Assembly (NCBI GenBank): GCA_011525265.1
Contig: WTHV01000103.1
Span: 11,845 to 28,449, forward strand
Length of the DNA stretch: 16,605 nucleotides
Direction of reading: 5' to 3'
From: Alphaproteobacteria bacterium
Lineage (GTDB): Bacteria; Pseudomonadota; Alphaproteobacteria; Puniceispirillales; Puniceispirillaceae
The position numbers and the translations under genes are program-made. Below the pieces are notes generated by a model. It made no database searches and was not told the origin of the DNA. It was given only the letters and a program-made list of their open reading frames with translations. This document shows, one piece after another, positions 1-7,276 of this stretch; within the stretch, counting starts at the first letter, position 1; the number at the start of each line of letters is the position of its first letter.

Positions 1-546
1 GAGCAGCTTGGCACCTATCAGCTAGAGCTGATAAAGGCCTATAGCGCGTCTATGCTTGATGACCCGGTAAAATTATCTGCCTTAACCTGTGTGTGTGCCT
101 TGCTTGAACAAGCTTTGCCAGAAAGAGAGCCGCAAGAGGTGATCTATAACGCCACCTCAGCGCTTTTTGATGTGTTTCATTTATCAGATGATTGTGAGCA
201 ATGGTTGCCGATATATCTGAAATGGGAGCTTGGTATGTTAGAGGCGCTTGGGTTTGGGCTTGATTTATCCCGCTGTGCTGTGAGCGGTGAGAGTGGCCAG
301 CTTGATTATGTCAGCCCACGCACCGGCCATGGGGTACAAGCCGCCCATGCCGGCCCTTATAAGGAGCGGTTATTGGCCTTGCCTGCTTGCCTTGGTGGCG
401 GGCGATTATTGGATAATGAGTTAGAGGCAGGGCTTCAGCTTACAGGGCATTTTTTGCAAAAACATATTTATGCGCTCATCCATAAAGACCTGCCACAGGC
501 GCGCATAAGGCTAGCTTATTTAGTGACAAGCCGTTATAACAGCTAG
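1..546 (+). CDS. recO: DNA repair protein RecO, C-terminal part (5' end outside window)
   Basis: RecO loads RecA onto gapped DNA with RecR and anneals SSB-coated single strands in the RecF pathway. The reading frame is open from base 1, so the start codon and the N-terminal OB-fold lie outside the window; 181 residues remain, ending in TAG. What remains is the helical C-terminal region. Features typical of alphaproteobacterial RecO are visible: LDDPVKLSALTCVCALLEQALPERE, shown here in parts as LDDPVKLSAL and LEQALPERE near residues 19-42, the motif WELGMLEALGFGLDLSRCAV around 76-95, and YVSPRTGHGV near 101-110. The zinc-finger cysteines of some other bacterial RecO proteins are not evident as a four-cysteine set. 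parC starts 38 bases after the stop, and the two may be co-transcribed. Identification rests on recognised sequence pattern and gene order. Confidence 0.9.
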   Translation, partial: EQLGTYQLELIKAYSASMLDDPVKLSALTCVCALLEQALPEREPQEVIYNATSALFDVFHLSDDCEQWLPIYLKWELGMLEALGFGLDLSRCAVSGESGQLDYVSPRTGHGVQAAHAGPYKERLLALPACLGGGRLLDNELEAGLQLTGHFLQKHIYALIHKDLPQARIRLAYLVTSRYNS

Positions 547-584
547 GAGTTGATTTAGTGGCGTTTCAATAAAGGATAAGCAAG

Positions 585-2807
585 ATGGCGCAAGACGATA
601 TAATCGAGCCTGATCAGCAGATTATTAAAGCAGATTTCTCTTCTGCCTTGTCAGAACGCTACTTGGCCTATGCCCTTTCCACTATTACCTCGCGCTCATT
701 GCCTGATGTGCGTGATGGCCTAAAGCCCGTTCACAGACGTCTCTTATTTGCCATGCGACAACTAAAGCTTGACCCTGACCAAGGGTTTAAGAAATCAGCG
801 CGCGTGGTGGGTGATGTGATGGGTAAATTCCACCCTCATGGTGATGCGGCTATTTATGATGCGATGGTGCGTTTGGCCCAAGAATTTGCCATGCGCTATA
901 TGCTTGTCGATGGGCAAGGTAATTTTGGTAATATTGACGGCGATAATGCGGCCGCTATGCGTTATACAGAAGCGCGAATGACAGAAGTCTCACGCCTTTT
1001 GCTTGATGGGATTGATGAGGATGCGATTGATTTTCGCCCGACCTATGATGGCGAGAGTGAAGAGCCTGTTTTATTGCCAGCTGGTTTCCCTAATCTTTTG
1101 GCAAATGGTGCGCAAGGCATTGCGGTTGGTATGGCAACATCCATTCCGCCGCATAATGTCCTAGAATTGGCCGATGCCTCTTTGCATCTTATCAAACATC
1201 CCAATGCCTCAATTGAAACGCTTGTTGGCTTTGTGCAAGGCCCTGATTTCCCAACAGGTGGCCTGCTTGTTGAAGAGGCCGACTCAATCCTTGAGACCTA
1301 TCGGACGGGCAAGGGGGGGTTCCGTTTGCGCTCACGCTATGAGGTTGAGCGTGAAAAGGGCGGTGCTTATCAGATTATCGTCACTGAAATTCCGTATCAG
1401 GTGCAGAAATCGCGTCTCATTGAAAAAATGGCAGATATGTTGAACAACAAAAAGCTGCCATTTCTTGCGGATATTAGAGATGAGTCAGCCGAAGATATTC
1501 GCATTGTGCTTGAGCCAAAATCACGCCGTGTTGATGCTGAGGCCATCATGGAAAGCCTGTTTAAGCTAACAGATTTAGAGGTGCGTGTGCCGATGAATCT
1601 CAATGTGCTTGATAAAGATGGTAAGCCTGGCGTGCTGAACCTTCGTGAGGCGCTAAATGCTTGGCTTGCACACCGCCGCGAAGTTTTGCAAAGACGCTCT
1701 CAATACCGTCTTGATAAGATTGAACGCCGCCTTGAAATGCTTGAAGGCTATATCATTGTCTTTTTGAATTTGGATGAGGTTATTCGCATTATCCGTGAAG
1801 ATGACCATCCAAAACAAGCCTTGATGGCACGCTTTGATCTGACAGAAAATCAGGCAAATGGCATTTTGGATATGCGGTTGCGCTCTTTGCGCAGACTTGA
1901 AGAAATGGAATTACGCCGCGAACGTGACGCCCTTATTGAAGAGCAAGATTCCTTGCGCGAGATGATGGATTCTGAAGATTTGCAATGGAAGAATGTCAGC
2001 ATTGAAATCAAAGAAATGCGCGCGGTATTTGCGAAAAGTGATAAACGCCTAACCTCTTTGGCCTCTGCCCCTGAAATCGACTATGATCCGACTGAGATTC
2101 TAACAGAAAAAGAGCCTATTACGGTTATCTGTTCAATGAATGGGTGGGTGCGTGCGATGAAAGGTCATGTGGATTTGGAACAAGAGTTCAAATTCAAAGA
2201 TGGCGATGAAAAAGCCTTTGCGTTTCATGCAGAGACCACTGATAAAATCCTCGCTTTTGCAGATAATGGCCGCTTTTTCACCATTGCAGGCGATAAACTG
2301 CCAAAGGGTAGGGGCTTTGGTGAGCCGTTAAATCTGATGATTGACCTGCCAGCAGATGCGAGCGTCATATCTCTATTTAAAGCGACATCAGATAAATTAC
2401 TTGTCGCCGCATCATCAGGTCATGGTTTTGTGGTTGAGGTTGAACAAGCCTATGCCCAGACAAAGAATGGTAAGCAGGTCTTGAATGTCTCTGGTGACGT
2501 GAAAGCGGCCGCTTGTTGTCCTGTGACAGGGGATATGGTGGCTGTTGTCGGTGTAAACCGCAAATTGCTTGTCTTCAATTTGGATGAGGTGCCAGTTTTA
2601 GGTCGTGGCCGAGGCGTTATTTTGCAACGCTATAAGGATGGCGGTCTTGCTGATATTAAGGTGTTTAATGGTGCAGATGGCCTATCATGGCAATTAAGTG
2701 GTGGGCGCAATCGCACAGAAAGCGATTTGACACCTTGGATTGCCAAACGCGGTGCGGCAGGCAAATTGCCACCAACAGGCTTTCCAAGACCGGCAAAATT
2801 TACATAA
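585..2807 (+). CDS. parC: DNA topoisomerase IV subunit A
   Basis: ParC is the DNA-cutting subunit of topoisomerase IV, which works with ParE to unlink daughter chromosomes. The 740 residues are close to the 752 of E. coli ParC. The N-terminal breakage-reunion domain is plain: RSLPDVRDGLKPVHRR at about residues 37-52, KFHPHGDAAIYD at 81-92, and NAAAMRYTEARM at 121-132 with the likely catalytic Tyr127. A long helical coiled-coil region follows (about 340-490, rich in Arg, Glu and Leu), then a C-terminal beta-pinwheel-like domain. The C-terminal domain has only a weak GyrA-box-like patch (KGRGFGEPL near 565-573), not the QRRGGKG box of gyrase A, which favours ParC over GyrA. The start ATG follows AAAGGA by a suitable spacing. 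The gene converges with bpt, 23 bases away, as in many alphaproteobacteria. At the quinolone-sensing position equivalent to GyrA Ser83 there is Ala88. Confidence 0.93.
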   Translation: MAQDDIIEPDQQIIKADFSSALSERYLAYALSTITSRSLPDVRDGLKPVHRRLLFAMRQLKLDPDQGFKKSARVVGDVMGKFHPHGDAAIYDAMVRLAQEFAMRYMLVDGQGNFGNIDGDNAAAMRYTEARMTEVSRLLLDGIDEDAIDFRPTYDGESEEPVLLPAGFPNLLANGAQGIAVGMATSIPPHNVLELADASLHLIKHPNASIETLVGFVQGPDFPTGGLLVEEADSILETYRTGKGGFRLRSRYEVEREKGGAYQIIVTEIPYQVQKSRLIEKMADMLNNKKLPFLADIRDESAEDIRIVLEPKSRRVDAEAIMESLFKLTDLEVRVPMNLNVLDKDGKPGVLNLREALNAWLAHRREVLQRRSQYRLDKIERRLEMLEGYIIVFLNLDEVIRIIREDDHPKQALMARFDLTENQANGILDMRLRSLRRLEEMELRRERDALIEEQDSLREMMDSEDLQWKNVSIEIKEMRAVFAKSDKRLTSLASAPEIDYDPTEILTEKEPITVICSMNGWVRAMKGHVDLEQEFKFKDGDEKAFAFHAETTDKILAFADNGRFFTIAGDKLPKGRGFGEPLNLMIDLPADASVISLFKATSDKLLVAASSGHGFVVEVEQAYAQTKNGKQVLNVSGDVKAAACCPVTGDMVAVVGVNRKLLVFNLDEVPVLGRGRGVILQRYKDGGLADIKVFNGADGLSWQLSGGRNRTESDLTPWIAKRGAAGKLPPTGFPRPAKFT

Positions 2808-2830
2808 AAGACCTAGAGGCAATAGGGCGC

Positions 2831-3568
2831 TTATAATTCAGCGCTGATTGATAAAGACTGCCATTCCCCATTATGGAACACCTCAGACGGGCTAAAACGC
2901 GCCTTATAAGCCATTTTGCGGCTTTGGGCGATGTAAAAACCGAGATACAGATAGTCTTTGCCAAGCTCCTTGCACAAAGCGATCATATCCAAAATCATAA
3001 AGGTGCCAAGTGAGCGTCCTGATGAAAGCGGGTCAAAAAAGCTGTAAACCGCGCTTAAGCCATCTGCTTGCACATCAACCATAATGCAAGCCGTCAACTC
3101 ACCTGTGACATCCCGATATTCAACCAAAAAGGTCTCAATAGGGCTGTTATGGATCATATTTGTGAATTCTTGATAGGACATGGCCGCCATTTGTCCATCT
3201 TCATGGCGGTTCATCAAATATTCCTGAAATAATATATAATGTTCCTGTGTTACGGGCTTTGTTGAGACATGACGGGTTAAGTCCTGATTGCTTTTATAAA
3301 TACGCAACAGGTTGCGGCCTGATTGATGGTTTTTGCAGTCAATACGGATGGGCATACAGGCTTGGCATTTTTGACAGACAGGCTTGTAGGCCCAATTCTC
3401 AACACGTCGAAAGCCTGCCAAAGCAAGCTTATCATGTGTTTCAGGGCTTTCAGTCAGGTCAAGCGCAAGGCGTTGTTCGACATTGCCTTCGATATAGGCG
3501 CAAGCGTTCGCACGCGTCATACGCATCCGTAACGGCTTTTGGTCAAAAAGTGGTTTACGCTGTTCCAT
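2831..3568 (-). CDS. bpt: Aspartate/glutamate leucyltransferase (Bpt/ATE family)
   Basis: The enzyme moves leucine from Leu-tRNA onto proteins that begin with Asp or Glu, marking them for the ClpS/ClpAP N-degron pathway in the cytoplasm. The 245 residues match the usual length of bacterial Bpt. The N-terminal arginyl/leucyl-transferase domain shows CAYIEGN (Cys23) and AGFRRVENWAYKPVCQKCQACMPIRI (shown in part: YKPVCQKCQACMPIRI, Cys65, Cys68, Cys71). The C-terminal GNAT-like domain ends with LYLGFYIAQSRKMAYKARF, a hallmark of the family. The start lies 45 bases after the hemB stop on the same strand, so a hemB-bpt operon is likely. An AAGG about 11 bases before the ATG is a fair ribosome binding site. 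The Bpt assignment over plain arginyltransferase is from family knowledge of alphaproteobacteria; substrate choice cannot be read from the sequence alone. Confidence 0.9.
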   Translation of the reverse strand: MEQRKPLFDQKPLRMRMTRANACAYIEGNVEQRLALDLTESPETHDKLALAGFRRVENWAYKPVCQKCQACMPIRIDCKNHQSGRNLLRIYKSNQDLTRHVSTKPVTQEHYILFQEYLMNRHEDGQMAAMSYQEFTNMIHNSPIETFLVEYRDVTGELTACIMVDVQADGLSAVYSFFDPLSSGRSLGTFMILDMIALCKELGKDYLYLGFYIAQSRKMAYKARFSPSEVFHNGEWQSLSISAEL

Positions 3569-3613
3569 ATATTATTTGTGCCTTCGAAGCGTGCGCAAGG
3601 CAAGGGCTGAAAA

Positions 3614-4606
3614 TTATTCTTTCACCATCTGAGAAGCGATAAATGGCGCAAAATAGGTCAAGATGCCATCTGCCCCTGCTCTTTTAAAGGATAACAGGCT
3701 CTCCATAATCGCCTCTTCACTCACTAGACCTGCATCAATGGCATTGCGTAACATCGCATATTCGCCAGACACTTGATAAGCAAAACTTGGCACACCAAAA
3801 GCAGCTTTGGCGGCTTGCAAAACATCAAGATAGGGCATGCCAGGCTTGACCATAATCATATCTGCCCCTTCAGAGATATCGAGCGCGATTTCGGCAAGCG
3901 CTTCATCCTTATTAGCGGGATTCATCTGATAGGTCTTTTTGCCATCACCGCCTAATTTCTTTCCCGCCCCCACAGCGTCACGGAAAGGTCCATAATAGGC
4001 TGAGGCATATTTGGCGGCATAAGATAAAATCATGACATCCTCATAGCCTTCAGCATCAAGTGCTGCTCTTATCGCGCCAATGCGGCCATCCATCATATCT
4101 GATGGGGCGATAATGTCACAGCCGGCCTTTGCTTGAACAAGGGCTTGGCGACATAACACTGCCACCGTCTCATCATTGAGGATTTTATGTCCCTCAAGCA
4201 GCCCATCATGCCCATGATCCGTAAAAGGGTCTAATGCCACATCACAAATGACGCCAAGCTCAGGGCAGGCGGCTTTGACAGCACGTACCGCACGGCACAC
4301 AAGGTTATTCTCATCTGTGGCAAGCGTGCCAGCGCTATCTTTGAGTGCGGCATCAATTTTGGGAAATATAGCAATGGCAGAAATACCAAGCCTAACAGCC
4401 TCTTGTGCTTGCAAGATAAGCTTATCAATCGAATAACGGTTAACCCCAGCCATAGAAGCAATCGGCTCTATGATGGCCTCGCCCTCAATGACAAATAATG
4501 GCCAAATAAGATCTGATTGATGCAAGCGATGCTCTTGAACCATCTCTCTGATAAAAGATGATTGGCGCAAACGGCGCAATCGGGTCGTTGGAAAAGAGCG
4601 GTTCAT
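3614..4606 (-). CDS. hemB: Delta-aminolevulinic acid dehydratase (porphobilinogen synthase)
   Basis: HemB joins two molecules of 5-aminolevulinate into porphobilinogen, an early step of heme and cobalamin ring synthesis in the cytoplasm. The 330 residues are the full family length. Both Schiff-base lysines are present: Lys199 in SYAAKYASAYYGPFRDA and Lys254 in MIMVKPGMPYLD. The metal site region reads DVALDPFTDHGHDG (residues 122-135), where the three cysteines of zinc enzymes (DVCLC..T.HGHCG) are replaced by Ala, Asp and Asp. This is the magnesium-responsive class seen in Pseudomonas and alphaproteobacteria. The N-terminal arm (RLRRLRQSSFIREMVQEHRL) that builds the octamer is intact. The gene is read away from the hydrolase gene across a 170-base divergent gap and probably leads an operon with bpt. 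Confidence 0.96.
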   Translation of the reverse strand: MNRSFPTTRLRRLRQSSFIREMVQEHRLHQSDLIWPLFVIEGEAIIEPIASMAGVNRYSIDKLILQAQEAVRLGISAIAIFPKIDAALKDSAGTLATDENNLVCRAVRAVKAACPELGVICDVALDPFTDHGHDGLLEGHKILNDETVAVLCRQALVQAKAGCDIIAPSDMMDGRIGAIRAALDAEGYEDVMILSYAAKYASAYYGPFRDAVGAGKKLGGDGKKTYQMNPANKDEALAEIALDISEGADMIMVKPGMPYLDVLQAAKAAFGVPSFAYQVSGEYAMLRNAIDAGLVSEEAIMESLLSFKRAGADGILTYFAPFIASQMVKE

Positions 4607-4625
4607 CTTCTTACAGCATCCTTAT

Positions 4626-4706
4626 GGCGATAAATCATTATGGGGGTAAAATAATGCCTTTTGTTTCATTCGTCTATGCTAGTATCATATAAGTCACATT
4701 ATCGCC
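4626..4706. repeat. Inverted repeat GGCGATAA ... TTATCGCC in the divergent region
   Basis: GGCGATAA at 4626-4633 and its exact reverse complement TTATCGCC at 4699-4706 are 65 bases apart. The right copy ends two bases before the TATAAT box of the hydrolase gene, and the left copy lies 20 bases upstream of the hemB start codon. Read in the direction of each gene, both carry TTATCGCC. They could be two half-sites or two operators for one regulator. An 8-base inverted match in a gap of this size can also occur by chance. Confidence 0.3.
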
Positions 4707-4708
4707 CT

Positions 4709-4714
4709 TATAAT
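4709..4714 (+). promoter_or_regulatory. Candidate -10 box TATAAT for the hydrolase gene
   Basis: This is an exact match to the sigma-70 -10 consensus, about 60 bases before the chosen start of the hydrolase gene. The hexamer at the 17-base spacing (4686-4691, CATATA) does not resemble a -35, so the call rests on the -10 alone and on its place in a divergent intergenic gap. Confidence 0.35.
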
Positions 4715-4743
4715 AGGCTTATTTACTGACGAGAGAGCAGACC

Positions 4744-4779
4744 ATGATAAGCCCTCTGCTATGGAGCCCAATAGCATGA
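4744..4779 (+). CDS. Possible 11-residue leader micro-ORF overlapping the hydrolase start
   Basis: The ORF begins ATG ATA AGC and ends GCA TGA, coding MISPLLWSPIA. Its TGA overlaps the hydrolase ATG at 4776 in the arrangement ATGA, as in translationally coupled genes. A weak purine-rich stretch (GAGAGAGCAG, 4731-4740) precedes it. It may be a leader peptide or an accident; there is no run of one amino acid that would suggest classical attenuation. Confidence 0.2.
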   Translation: MISPLLWSPIA

Positions 4780-5822
4780 CACATCTCATCCTATCACAAG
4801 ACGGCCATGCTGGTGTTATGACGCTAAACAGGCCAGAAGCGCTCAATGCTTTGAGCATTGAGATGGTGCAAAAGATGTCTGAGGCACTTGATAAATGGCG
4901 TGATGATGAGGCGATTAAGCTTGTGATTATACGCTCATCATCTGAGCGCGCCTTTTGTGCCGGTGGTGATGTCAGAGAAGCTGTTTCGCTTATCAAAGAG
5001 GTATCTGATGATGGAGCGCGTGCTTATTTCACAGCTGAATATGGATTTGATAGGCGTCTTGCAACCTTCCCCAAGCCTGTGGTCGCTTTGGTAGATGGTG
5101 TGGTGATGGGCGGCGGTTTTGGCGTCGCGCGCCTCGCTGATTTTATGGTCATCTCATCACAAATTAAAATGGCGATGCCTGAGACAGCTATTGGACTGTT
5201 TCCTGATGTGGGGGCATCTTATTTCTTGCGCCGAGCGCCTTTTGCGGTGGCGCTTATGATGGGGATGACTGGTACGATAGTAGGCGCAGGTGATGCGTGC
5301 GCATGGCATTTGGCTGATATGCATTGCAACGCAGACCATTTTGATGCATTGGCACGCGCCTTATCACAGGCAGAGACAGATGAACAGGTGCGCACTACCC
5401 TTTCAGCCTATGAAAGCGCGCCGCCACCTGCTGAGATGGCGCACAAATTAGGCCTGATTGAAGATATTTTTAACCAAGATAGCTTGCAAAATATCTGTGA
5501 TGCAGCGCGTCGTGCACAAGACGATAGCCATGGAGCGAATTGGGCAGCAGCGTTAGAGGAGCGGTGTCCGTCTTCTATTGGTGCCTTTTGGTATATGATG
5601 CGCCATCTTGATGTGCCGCAAACAGCAGCGCAAGCCATTGAGCGTGATTTTTTCCTTGCCTGTAAGATGACCGCACGGCCTGACTTTGTGGAAGGGGTAC
5701 GCGCGGTATTGTTGGATAAGGATAATCAGCCGCACTGGTCACCGCGCGCTATTTCAGAGATCACAGATGAGGGGCTTGCTGATCTATTTGATTTTGCCGG
5801 CATCACCCCCTTGCCAGAGTAA
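4776..5822 (+). CDS. 3-hydroxyisobutyryl-CoA hydrolase-type protein (crotonase superfamily)
   Basis: The enzyme is expected to hydrolyse 3-hydroxyisobutyryl-CoA to free acid and CoA in valine breakdown. The crotonase fold is clear: NRPEALNALS near the N-terminus, the oxyanion-hole segments RAFCAGGDVR (58-67) and GVVMGGGFG (108-116). HIBCH-specific signs distinguish it from enoyl-CoA hydratase: MPETAIGLFPDVGASYFLRR with Glu136 and Asp144 in the hydrolase spacing, a length of 348 residues rather than about 260, and the C-terminal signature FVEGVRAVLLDKDNQPHW. I chose ATG 4776 because GGAG at 4763-4766 sits 9 bases upstream; an in-frame ATG at 4761 has no ribosome binding site and would add only MEPNS. 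No other branched-chain degradation gene lies beside it, so its placement next to proS looks like position only. Other acyl-CoA substrates cannot be ruled out. Confidence 0.8.
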   Translation: MTHLILSQDGHAGVMTLNRPEALNALSIEMVQKMSEALDKWRDDEAIKLVIIRSSSERAFCAGGDVREAVSLIKEVSDDGARAYFTAEYGFDRRLATFPKPVVALVDGVVMGGGFGVARLADFMVISSQIKMAMPETAIGLFPDVGASYFLRRAPFAVALMMGMTGTIVGAGDACAWHLADMHCNADHFDALARALSQAETDEQVRTTLSAYESAPPPAEMAHKLGLIEDIFNQDSLQNICDAARRAQDDSHGANWAAALEERCPSSIGAFWYMMRHLDVPQTAAQAIERDFFLACKMTARPDFVEGVRAVLLDKDNQPHWSPRAISEITDEGLADLFDFAGITPLPE

Positions 5823-5903
5823 GGTTTCAAGCCTAAAACCATAGGCATTGTTTCACCATAGTGGCAGAGGCCACACGTTATCATAGTGAGTAAGAGATAA
5901 AAA

Positions 5904-7220
5904 ATGCGTCTTAGCCAATATTTCATGCCAGTTCTGAAAGAAAACCCGAAAGAGGCACAGATTGTCTCTCATCGTCTAATGTTACGTGCGGGCATGATTC
6001 AGCAATCAAGTGCCGGCATTTATTCATGGTTGCCTCTTGGATTGAAAGTGCTTGAGAAGATTGAGCAAATCGTGCGTGAAGAACAAAATGCTTCTGGCGC
6101 GTTGGAAATCAAAATGCCAACAATCCAGCCTGCTGAGTTATGGCAAGAATCAGGACGCTATGATGATTACGGGCTTGAAATGCTGCGTATCACTGACCGC
6201 CATGAGCGCGATATGCTCTATGGGCCAACCAATGAAGAACAAGTTTCTGATATTGCACGAACACATATTCGCTCTTACAAGTCTCTGCCTGTCAATCTCT
6301 ATCATATTCAGTGGAAATTCCGTGATGAGGTGCGCCCTCGTTTTGGTGTGATGCGTGGGCGTGAATTTTTGATGAAAGATGCCTACAGCTTTGATATCAG
6401 CCGCGATGATGCCAAAATCGCTTATAATAAGATGTTTGTCTCTTACTTGAAGACTTTTGCACGCATGGGGCTGACAGCTATTCCAATGGAAGCTGATACA
6501 GGCCCGATTGGCGGTGATATGTCGCATGAATTTATCATCCTTGCCGAAACAGGGGAATCAGGCGTGTTTTTTGATAAAAAATGGCTCGATACTGATATGG
6601 TTGCGGATATTTCCTATCAAGATGATCTTCAGCCTGTTGTGGATAAATTCACATCTATCTATGCCAAGACTGATGAGAAGCATGAGGCAGATAGCTGTGA
6701 TGTGCCGCCAAGTGATTTGCTTGAAAAACGCGGAATTGAAGTAGGCCATATCTTCTATTTTGGTACAAAATATTCAGAACCAATGGGCGCAACTGTCCAA
6801 GGCAAGGATGGCAAGCCGCAACCATTACATATGGGCTCTTATGGTATTGGTGTATCACGCCTTGTGGGTGGTATTATTGAAGCATCGCATGATGATAAGG
6901 GCATTATTTGGCCCGAGGAAGTGGCACCTTTCACCCTTGCGATTGTCAATTTAAAGCCAGGTCATGAGGAAGCTGATAAGGTTTCTGAGGCTTTGTATCA
7001 GGAGGCCTTGTCACATGGCTATGATGTACTTCTCGATGATAGTGCAGATTCGCCGGGGGCAAAGATGGCAACAATGGATTTAATTGGTGTGCCATGGCAG
7101 GTAATTTTGGGTCCTCGCTCACTCGATAAAGGTGAGGTTGAGGTAAAATGTCGAAAAACTGGCGAGAGTGTCCTAATGTCGCCAGATTCTGTTGCTAGTT
7201 ATTTACAAGCTCAGAAATAG
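5904..7220 (+). CDS. proS: Prolyl-tRNA synthetase, short form without editing domain
   Basis: ProRS charges tRNA-Pro with proline. All class II motifs are visible in the 438 residues: motif 1 around SSAGIYSWLPLGLKVLEKI (35-53), motif 2 around FRDEVRPRFGVMRGREFLMK (139-158), and motif 3 around GSYGIGVSRLVGGIIEA (311-327). A C-terminal anticodon-binding domain begins near WPEEVAPFTLAIVNL (336-350). Between motif 2 and motif 3 only about 150 residues occur, so the roughly 180-residue INS editing domain of the E. coli type (572 residues) is missing. This short form is known from alphaproteobacteria, which would need a separate Ala-tRNA-Pro deacylase (ProXp-ala type); none is in this window. It starts 81 bases after the hydrolase stop and lies 56 bases before lolC, so it may belong to the proS-lolC-lolD-dnaE group. 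Confidence 0.96.
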   Translation: MRLSQYFMPVLKENPKEAQIVSHRLMLRAGMIQQSSAGIYSWLPLGLKVLEKIEQIVREEQNASGALEIKMPTIQPAELWQESGRYDDYGLEMLRITDRHERDMLYGPTNEEQVSDIARTHIRSYKSLPVNLYHIQWKFRDEVRPRFGVMRGREFLMKDAYSFDISRDDAKIAYNKMFVSYLKTFARMGLTAIPMEADTGPIGGDMSHEFIILAETGESGVFFDKKWLDTDMVADISYQDDLQPVVDKFTSIYAKTDEKHEADSCDVPPSDLLEKRGIEVGHIFYFGTKYSEPMGATVQGKDGKPQPLHMGSYGIGVSRLVGGIIEASHDDKGIIWPEEVAPFTLAIVNLKPGHEEADKVSEALYQEALSHGYDVLLDDSADSPGAKMATMDLIGVPWQVILGPRSLDKGEVEVKCRKTGESVLMSPDSVASYLQAQK

Positions 7221-7276
7221 CCTTACCAAATTATTAGGCATGATGACTGGTATGACGAAGGGATAAGGTCACCACT

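Larger units (their letters stand above)
4607..4775. promoter_or_regulatory. Divergent promoter region between hemB and the hydrolase gene
   Basis: This AT-rich gap must hold the promoters for hemB (leftward) and the hydrolase gene (rightward). On the + strand a perfect TATAAT lies at 4709-4714, which would put a transcription start near 4721. No good -35 TTGACA match is present 16-18 bases upstream, so the promoter may need an activator or have a relaxed -35. For hemB the - strand offers several AT-rich hexamers (for example TATGAT within 4683-4692), none paired with a convincing -35. An inverted pair GGCGATAA / TTATCGCC (4626-4633 and 4699-4706) and a micro-ORF (4744-4779) also lie here. 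Confidence 0.45.

Noticed and set aside
2812..2844. Small palindromes in the parC/bpt convergent gap (CCTA/TAGG and GCGCT/AGCGC) as a bidirectional terminator
   Set aside because: Stems of four or five pairs with poor T-runs are too weak to call, although some terminator is expected here.
3247..3642. 131-residue frame on + opposite bpt
   Set aside because: It is antisense to a clearly conserved gene, has no recognisable motif and crosses the bpt-hemB junction.
5861..5874. GTGGC-AGAG-GCCAC hairpin between the hydrolase gene and proS as a terminator
   Set aside because: The 5-bp stem has no T-run after it on either strand.
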